54,233 nt of DNA from JAJDIA01 sp031555145 (GTDB taxonomy: Bacteria; Bacteroidota; Bacteroidia; Bacteroidales; Tannerellaceae): assembly GCA_031555145.1 (NCBI GenBank), contig JAVBUR010000045.1, forward strand, positions 1 through 54,233, in the 5' to 3' direction. The stretch's first letter is position 1; each line of letters begins with the position of its first letter. The notes below the pieces were generated by a model. It saw nothing but the letters and a program-made list of their open reading frames with translations, ran no database searches and was not told the origin of the DNA. Both the position numbers and the translations under genes were made by a program. Below are positions 9,696 through 16,939 of the stretch, piece by piece.

Positions 9696-10672
9696 TATTT
9701 CTCTTCCCATTTACAATGGGCTAAAATAAATATTTTTTTTAATGGTAATGGCAGAGATGAAATTAAAAAGCAAATTAATAAATACAGATTATAAAAAATA
9801 TATTTATCACTCATGTAAGATATATTCAAATAATTATTAATGTGCCTCTCCACAGAGCGTGAAGAATTCAGCGCCTTTTTCGATATATAAACACGTAGCC
9901 AAAATAATTTTATTCTTAGCAAAACAGAAATACTACTAGACAAATTTGCATTATTTGCAAATTTCAACTGGTACCGAAAAAGGGTTGGCCATTGTTCAAA
10001 AATTTGGGGTCTCCATTCTCCTCCATCTCCAGAAGAATCTTTTCGAACATAATGAGTATATGTCAAATTAGATATTTTTTTTACTGAATGTGCATTCAGT
10101 AGGACTTGATAAGTAAATAACGGATCCTCTAAAACCAACCCTGGTATACACTTTATATTATTATTAATTAAAAAAGAAAGTCGATAAAGTTTATTCCATA
10201 TATATATAGGAAATTTAGAAAAATACGATGATACAATTTCTTCTTTTTCGTTCATATAATAAGACTCAATAGATGGATTTTCGCTCCCAGCACTCGAAAT
10301 ATAATTAATAGAACCACTTACGACATCGACCTTTGAAGAAACAATTTCATCATATAACAACTGTATACAATTAGGATCTATTTTGTCGTCGCTATCCATA
10401 AAAAAGACATAATCCCCTTTTGCATTTTCGATAACGGTATTACGCCCAACACCAGTCCCTGAATTTTGTTCATGTGCTATTATTCTGATAAATTCACCCC
10501 TGGGATGAGTTGATATAATTTTTTTAACAATTTCTATAGATTTTCCTGGCCCTCTATCGTCTACAATCAAAAATTCAATTTTCTGATATGACTGATTAAG
10601 AGCCGACAAAAGAGCTCTCTCGATGTATTTTTCATCATCATAAACAAGGATTCCGAAGGAAATCAAAGACAT
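9695..10672 (-). CDS. GT2 family glycosyltransferase
   Basis: A 325-residue GT-A protein: SFGILVYDDEKYIERALLSAL at the N-terminus, IEFLIVDDRGPGKS (about 31-44), RNTVIENAKGDYVFFMDSDDKID (about 78-100) with the DSDD metal site. The C-terminal third holds two hydrophobic stretches (about 290-318), suggesting membrane association. Its stop shares a base with the Wzx start. It is the first minus-strand gene after the plus-strand gene at 10.8 kb, so it needs either readthrough from the ugd operon or its own promoter; I see no good -7 box in the 160 bp upstream. Confidence 0.88.
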   Translation of the reverse strand: MSLISFGILVYDDEKYIERALLSALNQSYQKIEFLIVDDRGPGKSIEIVKKIISTHPRGEFIRIIAHEQNSGTGVGRNTVIENAKGDYVFFMDSDDKIDPNCIQLLYDEIVSSKVDVVSGSINYISSAGSENPSIESYYMNEKEEIVSSYFSKFPIYIWNKLYRLSFLINNNIKCIPGLVLEDPLFTYQVLLNAHSVKKISNLTYTHYVRKDSSGDGGEWRPQIFEQWPTLFRYQLKFANNANLSSSISVLLRIKLFWLRVYISKKALNSSRSVERHINNYLNISYMSDKYIFYNLYLLICFLISSLPLPLKKIFILAHCKWEEK

Positions 10673-10776
10673 ATCAAGAAGGTGAATAGAAATATAAGTT
10701 ATGAGTTAAATTCTTAAGCAACAAACTCCACTAATTTGCAAAAGACTTAACAATAGCTACTTTGTAAGAAAAACAC

Positions 10777-10784
10777 TATCTTTG
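10777..10784 (+). promoter_or_regulatory. -7 box for the plus-strand gene at 10833
   Basis: TATCTTTG matches TAnnTTTG. Two TTTG-like sites upstream are at the wrong spacing (one 12 nt away), so the -33 element is not convincing. The start codon follows 49 bp later. It gives a plausible independent promoter to the only plus-strand gene inside the polysaccharide locus. Confidence 0.4.
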
Positions 10785-10832
10785 CCAACATGCTTTCGCA
10801 AACAAGTCTAAGAATCAACAAAATTCTAAAAT

Positions 10833-11663
10833 ATGATATCGTTCATCCAAAAGAGACTGGTCAAATACGCTTTTCAAATAGACCTGATATTAAACAACTT
10901 AACACCCCCAAAGCGTCGTAAGCAAAAAAAAGAGAAAGATATCTCTGATAGTAGATTACTGATAATCTATCGTATTAGTGATACTGGTTATCCTAAACAA
11001 AAACCTCATTACATTAATAATGAGAACTGCTTTCGGAATGCAATTCTTACTTTCCCTCCTAATTTGTGCAAATGGCACATAATTGCAGATAATGTATCTG
11101 ACGAAACCATGAGAATGTTAACGAAATATGTTCCAGAAAATTTTATTAGAAAAGTGTCTGTTGGACATGGAGCAGGAACATTTAGATTAGCATATGAATA
11201 TGCGTTACAACAGCCTGACGACATTTATGTCTATTTTCTTGAGAACGATTATCTGCACGCTACAAATGCACTTCAGATACTAAAGGAAGGCCTGCAATTG
11301 GGCGAAAGTGAATATGTTACACTTTATGATCACCCAGACAAATATGGATATAACAATATAAATCCTTTTGTCCATGGAGGTGAAAAGACCAAAATTTTCC
11401 TGTCTAATCATTGTCATTGGAAAATAACTAATAGTACAACCATGACCTTTTCCGCTAGTGTAAGAACACTGAGAAAAGACAAGTCCGTTTTTTTGCGTTG
11501 GACTGCAACTCGCCACCCTTTTGATTTTCAAATATTTTACGAATTATGCAAATTTAGAAATCGAAAATTATTATCGTCTATTCCTGGATATTCTACTCAT
11601 GGGGAAACAATGTATTTATCTCCATTAACAGATTGGGGTGAATCAATAAATCCAAGACCATAG
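10833..11663 (+). CDS. Putative glycosyltransferase-like capsule protein, reversed orientation
   Basis: A 276-residue protein that I cannot assign to a numbered family. It has a basic N-terminus, a strand RLLIIYRISDTGY, NCFRNAILTFPP, WHIIADNVSDET, GHGAGTFRLAYEYAL and a likely GT-A DXD equivalent in VYFLENDYLH (about 132-141). It ends with a conserved-looking YSTHGETMYLSPLTDWG, in which the histidine could be the second metal ligand. It is the only plus-strand gene between 2.6 and 18 kb, converging on the FkbM gene with a 21-bp gap. Its AT-rich composition matches the surrounding glycosyltransferases, so it belongs to the same horizontally variable block. Confidence 0.65.
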   Translation: MISFIQKRLVKYAFQIDLILNNLTPPKRRKQKKEKDISDSRLLIIYRISDTGYPKQKPHYINNENCFRNAILTFPPNLCKWHIIADNVSDETMRMLTKYVPENFIRKVSVGHGAGTFRLAYEYALQQPDDIYVYFLENDYLHATNALQILKEGLQLGESEYVTLYDHPDKYGYNNINPFVHGGEKTKIFLSNHCHWKITNSTTMTFSASVRTLRKDKSVFLRWTATRHPFDFQIFYELCKFRNRKLLSSIPGYSTHGETMYLSPLTDWGESINPRP

Positions 11664-11684
11664 CCAAAAAATAACAAGAACTCC

Positions 11685-12587
11685 CTAATAATTCTTCATT
11701 CGATTTGCCCTTATTAGGCATTTCCGTACATACTTGTATTCATGACAGATGTACTTATTCGTGAAGTTAACATTATACCCTATTGCTTTTAATAAGGCTT
11801 CAATATCTTTAGCATCATTTTCCCGGTGATAAGTGCAGACCGACATGACAACATCATTACTTTTAGTCAATGTGACGTGGGCTCCTTGTAATGCGGAAAT
11901 TTCTGCGCCTTCAATATCCATTTTGAGAAATAAAGGCTCTCCTGTTCCAAACTTAAAAAATGAATCAATAGTAACACAAGAGTCATTGACGATGTTGCCT
12001 ACATATCTTTTCACAATATGTACTTTATCCTTCCACGGAGCAAATGTGGCTTCTAAGGCCTTAATCCATGGATCTTCACATTCGAAAAGATAAACTTCCT
12101 TTGTAAATTCTATCGTGTCCAAAGAGAAGATTCCCTCCGCAGCACCGATATCCAACAATGTTCTTCCCCGTAACTCTGAATACTCTTCCACATACCGATG
12201 AGGAGAGAAAATATCTTGTTCGATTAGCAACCCTATATAACTCGTTTTTATTCTTTCTTCAGCCCAGTTAGAAGGGAAAAAGAGCTTTTCTCCGTTATGC
12301 AAAACATAATTTAAACCTACAGCTATATCTGCATAAACAGTTACATCTAACGCGTAATAATCGACTGAGGTCTTAAACGGATAAAACGTCAACCCGTTTT
12401 TTCCAATAAATGCGTATGCCTCATTCTTTTCTGTTTTAGGCAACAAAAAACCAAAATAACGTGCTGCTTTAGCTTTAGGAATAAGAGGATATGTTGGTAT
12501 AAAAAATAGAATGCTCTCTAAGAATCCTTTGTATATCTTCTTTCTGACAGTTGCAGGAACTATTTTTCTATATAACTTAACGATCAT
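11685..12587 (-). CDS. FkbM family SAM-dependent methyltransferase
   Basis: A 300-residue protein with the Rossmann SAM site GRTLLDIGAAEGIFSLDTIEF (about 140-160), a second acidic strand VYLFECEDPW, and the FkbM signature LFLKMDIEGAEISALQGA (about 217-234). FkbM-type enzymes in polysaccharide loci O-methylate sugars of the glycan. The gene is 10 bp downstream of the nucleotide-sugar dehydrogenase and shares its direction. It marks the change from the balanced-GC dehydrogenase to the AT-rich block. Confidence 0.88.
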   Translation of the reverse strand: MIVKLYRKIVPATVRKKIYKGFLESILFFIPTYPLIPKAKAARYFGFLLPKTEKNEAYAFIGKNGLTFYPFKTSVDYYALDVTVYADIAVGLNYVLHNGEKLFFPSNWAEERIKTSYIGLLIEQDIFSPHRYVEEYSELRGRTLLDIGAAEGIFSLDTIEFTKEVYLFECEDPWIKALEATFAPWKDKVHIVKRYVGNIVNDSCVTIDSFFKFGTGEPLFLKMDIEGAEISALQGAHVTLTKSNDVVMSVCTYHRENDAKDIEALLKAIGYNVNFTNKYICHEYKYVRKCLIRANRMKNY

Positions 12588-12597
12588 TTTACCTCAA

Positions 12598-13893
12598 TCA
12601 CAACCTTCCATCCACCCACTCCCTCTCGACCAGCGCCTTTGTATCAAAGACCACCTTGCCTTGTTCGTGGATAGTTTTAAAGTCTATTGTTTTAAATACA
12701 TCATGGGAGACGGTAACGATGATGCCGTCATAGGAAGAGGGGGCGGGCATATCAGTCAAGAGGGAGAGGCCGTATTCGGCACGAACCTGTTCGCGGATGG
12801 CAAATGGGTCGTATACATCGACCTGTACACCGAATTCTTCCAATTCGCGTACCACATCAATCACCTTTGTGTTACGCGTATCGGGACAGTTTTCCTTGAA
12901 CGTGAAGCCTAAGACGAGAACCCGGCTACCAACAATCTTGAGACCTTTGCGGATCATCAGCTTGATTGTCTTGGCAGCCACAAAACGTCCCATGCTGTCG
13001 TTGACCGAACGGCCGGAGAGGATCACCTGAGGGTTATACCCCAGCTGTTGTGATTTGTGCAACAGGTAATAGGGATCCACGCCGATGCAATGACCTCCCA
13101 CCAGTCCGGGTGAGAAACGGAGAAAATTCCACTTTGTAGCAGCTGCTTCCAATACCTCCTGCGTATCGATTCCCATTTTGTCGAAGATCAACGCTAACTC
13201 GTTCATAAAGGAAATATTGACATCGCGTTGCGCGTTTTCAATTGCTTTGGAGGCCTCAGCCACTTTGATACTTGAAGCTTTATGTACGCCTGCCTCAACG
13301 ATAGAAGCATACAGTTGCGCCACTTTATCGGCGATGGCCGGCGTAGAACCGGAGACCACTTTCCGAATCGTTGCCAACGTGTTCACTTTATCTCCCGGGT
13401 TGATGCGCTCGGGCGAATAACCACAAAAAAAGTCTGTGTTATATGTCAACCCGGATTCCCGTTCCAGCACAGGCACGCAGTCCTCTTCCGTACAACCCGG
13501 ATAGACTGTCGATTCGTATATTACGATATCGCCTTTCTCCAAGGCCTTCCCGACGGTGGACGAAGCACTCAACAACGGCTTCAAATCAGGTATCTTCGAA
13601 GAGGTGACTGGCGTGGGGACAGTAACAATAAAAACATTGCAAGTTCGGAGCCTGTCGGCATCGGCTGTCAGTTGCAAGCCCGCTTCTGTTTTACCGGACA
13701 GGTTTAAAACAGCCTGCAAAACGTCATTCTCTACTTCTTGCGTATGGTCGTTACCGGCAAGCAGCGATGCGACTCTCCCGGCATTGATATCATAGCCGAT
13801 CACCGGGTAGTTACGAGAAAAGGCTACCGCCAGCGGAAGCCCTACATAGCCCAGTCCAATGATCGCAATACGTAATTTACTATCTGTCTCCAT
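12598..13893 (-). CDS. Nucleotide sugar dehydrogenase (TviB/VipA/WbpA-like)
   Basis: A 431-residue NAD-dependent dehydrogenase. The dinucleotide fold IAIIGLGYVGLPLAVAFSR is at residues 9-27; VPTPVT, YESTVYPGCTEE and the catalytic-cysteine block VGGHCIGVDPYYL (about 260-272) follow; the C-terminal domain has GFTFKENCPDTRNTKV. It oxidises C6 of a UDP-HexNAc to the uronic acid. The N-terminus is closest to the TviB/VipA type (UDP-GlcNAc/GalNAc 6-dehydrogenase), but the upstream wecB would supply UDP-ManNAc, so a UDP-ManNAc dehydrogenase is also possible. I take METDSK at 13893, not the ATG 21 bp upstream, because the Rossmann strand then starts at the normal distance and a -7 box lies 48 bp upstream. 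Confidence 0.9.
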   Translation of the reverse strand: METDSKLRIAIIGLGYVGLPLAVAFSRNYPVIGYDINAGRVASLLAGNDHTQEVENDVLQAVLNLSGKTEAGLQLTADADRLRTCNVFIVTVPTPVTSSKIPDLKPLLSASSTVGKALEKGDIVIYESTVYPGCTEEDCVPVLERESGLTYNTDFFCGYSPERINPGDKVNTLATIRKVVSGSTPAIADKVAQLYASIVEAGVHKASSIKVAEASKAIENAQRDVNISFMNELALIFDKMGIDTQEVLEAAATKWNFLRFSPGLVGGHCIGVDPYYLLHKSQQLGYNPQVILSGRSVNDSMGRFVAAKTIKLMIRKGLKIVGSRVLVLGFTFKENCPDTRNTKVIDVVRELEEFGVQVDVYDPFAIREQVRAEYGLSLLTDMPAPSSYDGIIVTVSHDVFKTIDFKTIHEQGKVVFDTKALVEREWVDGRL

Positions 13894-13940
13894 GACACAC
13901 CAAAGGCTCGTCACTCCCAGTTGGGGCGACTATAACACGG

Positions 13941-13948
13941 CAAAGATA
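13941..13948 (-). promoter_or_regulatory. -7 box upstream of the dehydrogenase operon
   Basis: On the minus strand TATCTTTG, a full match to TAnnTTTG, ends 48 bp before the chosen ATG of the dehydrogenase. No TTTG stands at the expected 19-21 nt further upstream. It suggests that the operon running from the dehydrogenase to the glycosyltransferases has its own start, separate from wecB. Confidence 0.5.
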
Positions 13949-14603
13949 ACGAATTACAAAGAATAACATACATCGAAGCACCGGAATTACTCTTCCCTTC
14001 ATTTTTGACTTGCATTCCTTCGCCTGCGCTTTGTTTGCGAAAATGCCTTCCTCCTTCCACTTTCCGCATCCAGTCAGCGAGTTAGTGTGGAAGGAGGTGG
14101 TTTGCTTCCACAGTGCTTCCACACTCCACAAAGAATTTTTCGGGTGATGCAGCCTACAACTACTTTCCCTTTTTATCATTCCACATTCCAACCGATTGGT
14201 TGTCTGCGGGATAAGTGTGGACTCAGCCTAAAACTGAGTCCACCCACAGTCCACCTTGGTTCTTCGTCATTTTAGGGGCACCTTTTCGACGAAGAACCTG
14301 TCATCTTATAGTAATAAGTTATTGTTTTTATACTGATATTTCTTATTCTACACATCTAATATCTTATCATTCATCCAATTACACCTGAAATACAGAATAA
14401 GCTTATTTTTCATGCTTATTTTGACGCTCGTTTGGGATGAGTAGTTGAGTCCGTTTATTCTTATAAAGGAAATCCGAAACCCAGTAAGCATAAATGGCGG
14501 CGGGGATAAAAATAGCGCGCACCGAAGAGTAGGGTTAGTTAGGTATATCTTGAATGAGTTTACGCGATATCAACTCCATTGTGTCGAGATAATGCCGGCA
14601 CGA
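13949..14603. repeat. Intergenic spacer crowded with inverted repeats
   Basis: About 650 bp without a convincing gene. It holds several perfect inverted repeats: CCTCCTTCCAC (14050-14060) with GTGGAAGGAGG (14087-14097); GTGTGGAAG (14085-14093) with CTTCCACAC (14116-14124), so one arm can pair with two partners; GTGGACTCAG (14217-14226) with CTGAGTCCAC (14234-14243), loop 7; and GGTTCTTCGTC (14258-14268) with GACGAAGAACC (14288-14298), loop 19. A CTTCCAC heptamer recurs at least three times. From 14300 to 14600 the sequence is AT-rich and I see nothing specific. None of the hairpins has a U-run like an intrinsic terminator. Confidence 0.6.
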
Positions 14604-15194
14604 TTACCCCTTCACATACACCCCCACCCCATGCACCGCCTTGCGGAGTTTGCCGTCGGCGATCAGGCTGTTGATGCGGCGGATGGCGGTGCCGAAGGTG
14701 ACGCCGCAGAGTTGGCAGAACTCTTTCCGGGTGATGCAATCATGTTCCTTGAAATACGCTTCAAGGCGACGGGCGATCTCTTCGGGCGAATGTGTAAGGG
14801 AGTGATTTTTCTCCCGCACTCGCACCAGGTCGGCCGTTTTGAAGTCGTCGAGGAAATCGGCCGCGGGACGGAAGGTGACGGACTTTACGTGGATCGACTC
14901 CGCCCGTCGTTCGTCGGGGGTGTCTACCGGCGGACAGTCGAGCGTCAACGAGAAAAGGCCCAGACCGTCGAGCTGCACCATTTGCCCATTCAGCAGGGCC
15001 ATCTTCATCACATGGGTATAGGCCTCGAGCGCTGCTTTAGCGTCGGCCGTACTCAGTGAGTTGAATTCGTGGATGAGTTCGATCACTTGGGATGTATTCA
15101 TCGTCCCGCTTGGTTTCATACGTGCATGCAGTTTTGGTTTTTTGTTACTGTTCTTCGGAACAGGATTCTGGTAGAAATCATACTGTATTCCCAT
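14604..15194 (-). CDS. HU-like DNA-binding protein with C-terminal winged helix (HU-HIG type)
   Basis: A 196-residue protein. Residues 32-125 have the HU/IHF-like fold of the Bacteroidetes HU-HIG family: MNTSQVIELIHEFNSLSTADAKAALEAYTHVMKMALLNGQMVQLDGLGLFSLTL, in which the usual basic arm is reduced. Residues about 135-196 form a winged-helix-like tail (EEIARRLEAYFKEHDCITRKEFCQLCGVTFGTAIRRINSLIADGKLRK). A short basic N-terminal extension (KNSNKKPKLHARMK) may contact DNA; translation could also begin at an internal Met. Such genes often stand at or near the head of Bacteroidales polysaccharide loci, where they are presumed nucleoid or regulatory proteins. It is preceded by the 106-bp palindrome. 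Confidence 0.8.
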   Translation of the reverse strand: MGIQYDFYQNPVPKNSNKKPKLHARMKPSGTMNTSQVIELIHEFNSLSTADAKAALEAYTHVMKMALLNGQMVQLDGLGLFSLTLDCPPVDTPDERRAESIHVKSVTFRPAADFLDDFKTADLVRVREKNHSLTHSPEEIARRLEAYFKEHDCITRKEFCQLCGVTFGTAIRRINSLIADGKLRKAVHGVGVYVKG

Positions 15195-15259
15195 AGTATT
15201 ATTGATTAAGTATTAAAGAATTATTGTCAACTATCTGACCATTTATTGGCGTCTTCGAA

Positions 15260-15365
15260 AAGGCTTATCCGTCGCACAATTGTGCGAAGATGTTCGCATG
15301 GCTGTGCGAAGGCCTGCGCACAATTGTGCGAACATCTTCGCACAGCTATGGGTAGGATAAACCTT
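15260..15365. repeat. 106-bp near-perfect palindrome in the leader of the HU-like gene
   Basis: The arms AAGGCTTATCC (15260-15270) and GGATAAACCTT (15355-15365) pair with one mismatch, and the interior is self-complementary around the centre GGCC (15311-15314), with small offsets. Inside are two copies of the 14-bp perfect palindrome CGCACAATTGTGCG (15273-15286 and 15317-15330), and the pieces GAAGATGTTCGCA and TGCGAACATCTTC, one in each half. The element contains no reading frame. If the -7 box at 15371 is used, the minus-strand transcript would start at its edge and fold into one long hairpin. It could equally be a MITE-like insertion or a protein-binding array. Confidence 0.85.
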
Positions 15366-15370
15366 CCTCA

Positions 15371-15402
15371 CAAAGATACGAACACTTCCTGATTCCGGCA
15401 AT
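15371..15402 (-). promoter_or_regulatory. Promoter for the HU-like gene
   Basis: Minus-strand TATCTTTG (15371-15378) is a full TAnnTTTG match, and ATTG (15399-15402) lies 20 nt upstream as a 3-of-4 match to TTTG. The predicted start, about position 15364, coincides with the first base of the palindrome, leaving a leader of about 170 nt before the ATG at 15194. Confidence 0.5.
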
Positions 15403-15472
15403 AGGTCATCAGGTAGTCGGTGGAAAATCGTAGGGGTGGCACAAAATCACATACAGAAATGGCAAAAGATCT

Positions 15473-15503
15473 TTTGCAGATTCACTTTTCGAAAGTATAT
15501 TTG
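15473..15503 (+). promoter_or_regulatory. Consensus promoter pointing away from the HU-like gene
   Basis: TTTG (15473-15476), 19 nt, then TATATTTG (15496-15503): a complete Bacteroidetes promoter with correct spacing. Downstream on the plus strand there is no gene, only the antisense side of the wecB fragment, hipA and hipB. It may make an antisense or untranslated RNA, or be left over from rearrangement. I found no long inverted repeats flanking it that would make it an invertible promoter. The rest of 15195-15600 outside the palindrome and the two promoters holds only a GTGGACT/AGTCCAC pair (15514-15556). Confidence 0.5.
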
Positions 15504-15606
15504 CAAAAACACACCGTGGACTGTGAGTGGAATCATTTTCGACTGAGTCCACACCAAGCCATCTGACACACAGTGCGGTGGAAGGTGGAATCAAAAAAAG
15601 GGAAGA

Positions 15607-15711
15607 GCCGCTGTAGGGATTGGAGGCTGTGCCGACCAACTTGACGGTGCCGGCGGCAACGGCTTCGGGGCGCTCTGTGGTATTACGCATCACAAGGACG
15701 GCCTTGCTCAG
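15607..15711 (-). pseudogene. Fragment of a second wecB 3' end
   Basis: This segment repeats the wecB 3' region at 16984-17156 on the same strand. Over 15630-15711 I count 6 mismatches in about 83 bases. In translation it reads RNTTERPEAVAAGTVKLVGTA then SNPY, against RDTTERPEAVAAGTVKLVGTA, 24 further residues, then SNPY in the intact gene. The missing 72 bp lie in wecB exactly between two copies of AGGCGGT (16999-17005 and 17071-17077), so the deletion looks like slippage between short direct repeats. Homology stops at the hipA stop codon on one side and after SNPY on the other. It encodes no functional enzyme. Confidence 0.85.
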
Positions 15712-16554
15712 ATCGAATACCTGAAAGCCCCCGCCACAAATTCCTGCTCGGAACGAGAAATACCGCAGGCGGTTGCATATTTATGCCAGTTGGCGACCAC
15801 TGATTTCATTTCGTTCAGAATCGTTTTTGCGCGAGTATCGCTCAGTCCGAAATAGCCAGCTTGGCTTAACGCCAGATCGAAATTCAATGAATTGTCATCT
15901 TCCGAGATATTGAGTTTCAAACCCATACCGTTTTCGTCAGGATTGATATCGTAGGCAGGGGAGAGTAGCCAACCTTTATTGGTTAGTATAAATCCATGAT
16001 TCCGCAGGTGGTCGTCGCAATTGGAAACGGCTATGTTGAATAGCATTCTGCGCCATAACTGCTCAAGGTTCTGGTCAGTATGATCGCAATTACCCATGAT
16101 CCATTCGGCTATTTCCAAATAGCTTATTCCATCGGCATAGTTTGCGCCATCGGTATACCCCAACAGTGTCATCGCGGATGCGAAATGAATGCGCCGTCCG
16201 GCATCATTCCGGTCGAAACGCTTTGTCAGGAAGGTATGATGATTACTGCTGAATCGTTGTGCCCTGCATTCCGACATCACAATTCCGCATTGTTGCGCCA
16301 TTCTTGCTGTCGCCAACTCCCATGCTCCCATATCTTTAGCATCATGCCCACTGGGAAATTTCGCAATCCACAAATGCCCTTTATCGTCCAGGATATTTGC
16401 CTTTGGCCGTGCGCCTCCAAGTGACGACCCCGGCGCAATGAGCATATTCAACCATTGGATATGCGCTGTCGTATATGGCTGCGCCTCTTTTTCTAATTGG
16501 TTCCTCCGATTCAAACCAATCCAGGTACACATATATGTCTTTTTGTTGTGCCAT
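15708..16554 (-). pseudogene. hipA: hipA-type toxin kinase, internally deleted and frameshifted
   Basis: The ATG at 16554, three bases after the hipB stop, reads MAQQKDIYVYLDWFESEEP, the normal start of Bacteroidales HipA. It then runs out of frame. The family resumes in another frame at QLEKEAQP and continues to the C-terminus at 15708, so roughly 100-130 codons (N-subdomain and its link) are gone. The kinase core is preserved: the Gly-rich loop SSLGGARPK (residues 36-44 of the ORF from the in-frame ATG at 16532), the ATP-site lysine in IAKFPS (56-61), NCDDHLRNHG (171-180) with catalytic Asp and Asn, and PAYDIN (192-197). HipA phosphorylates target proteins such as aminoacyl-tRNA synthetases. 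It could be dead, or make a 274-residue HipT-sized protein from 16532. Confidence 0.85.
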
Positions 16555-16557
16555 GGG

Positions 16558-16860
16558 TTACTTTTTGGAAGCTCTTTCTTTCACTGTCAGTTTAGCATCC
16601 TGTAGCTTGCGCCCCAGTTCGTCGTCTTTGGCAACAAGCAGGAGGTCTTTGTCAAGCCCCAGTACGGCAAGTACCCTGAAGTAGTAGCCGATGGCAACAC
16701 CTTCGTCACCCTTTTCTACTTTTATCAGTGTATTACGGGAAATCCCGGCACGCTCAGCCACTTGTTCCGACGACAAATCCCTGCGTAAGCGCGCATATTT
16801 TATGTTTTCACCCAAAGACTCCAATGTTCTCTTCTGGCTGGGCAGCAAAGGACGTTTCAT
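16558..16860 (-). CDS. hipB: HipB-type antitoxin (XRE family)
   Basis: A 100-residue helix-turn-helix protein: LGENIKYARLRRDLSSEQVAERAGISRNTLIKVEKGD (about residues 15-51) is a Cro/CI-type HTH, followed by GYYFRVLAVLGLDKDLLLVAKDDELGRKLQDA, the conserved Bacteroidales HipB tail. I take MKRPLLPSQKR at 16860 as start; an ATG nine codons earlier falls closer to the operator and lacks family support. It normally neutralises HipA and represses its own operon. It appears intact while its partner is damaged, so it may persist as an orphan repressor. The spacing to hipA is 3 bp, indicating coupling. Confidence 0.88.
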   Translation of the reverse strand: MKRPLLPSQKRTLESLGENIKYARLRRDLSSEQVAERAGISRNTLIKVEKGDEGVAIGYYFRVLAVLGLDKDLLLVAKDDELGRKLQDAKLTVKERASKK

Positions 16861-16876
16861 TTTGATAATGTTTCTA

Positions 16877-16914
16877 ATTATGCGCAAATATATGAATTAT
16901 TGTGCATAATCAAG
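16877..16914 (-). promoter_or_regulatory. hip operon promoter with overlapping operator
   Basis: ATTATGCGCAA (16877-16887) and TTGTGCATAAT (16900-16910) form an inverted repeat with 10 of 11 positions matching and a 12-nt spacer. On the minus strand it overlaps TATATTTG (16885-16892), a full -7 box, with CTTG (16911-16914) 18 nt upstream as a weak -33. An inverted repeat on top of the promoter just ahead of an XRE antitoxin is the expected layout for HipB autorepression. Confidence 0.65.
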
Positions 16915-16939
16915 CATGTTATCCCCTAAATTCGAGCGA

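Noticed and set aside
13880..14191. Minus-strand 103-codon open frame upstream of the dehydrogenase
   Set aside because: It crosses the promoter and inverted repeats, has no recognisable domain and overlaps the dehydrogenase start.
15365..15600. Invertible (phase-variable) capsule promoter
   Set aside because: I looked for long inverted repeats flanking the plus-strand promoter, as in Bacteroides capsule loci, and found only short matches of five to seven bases.
15409..15693. 94-codon open frame covering the wecB fragment
   Set aside because: Only its first part is wecB-like; the rest is spacer sequence containing a promoter, so I treat it as a pseudogene fragment and not a gene.
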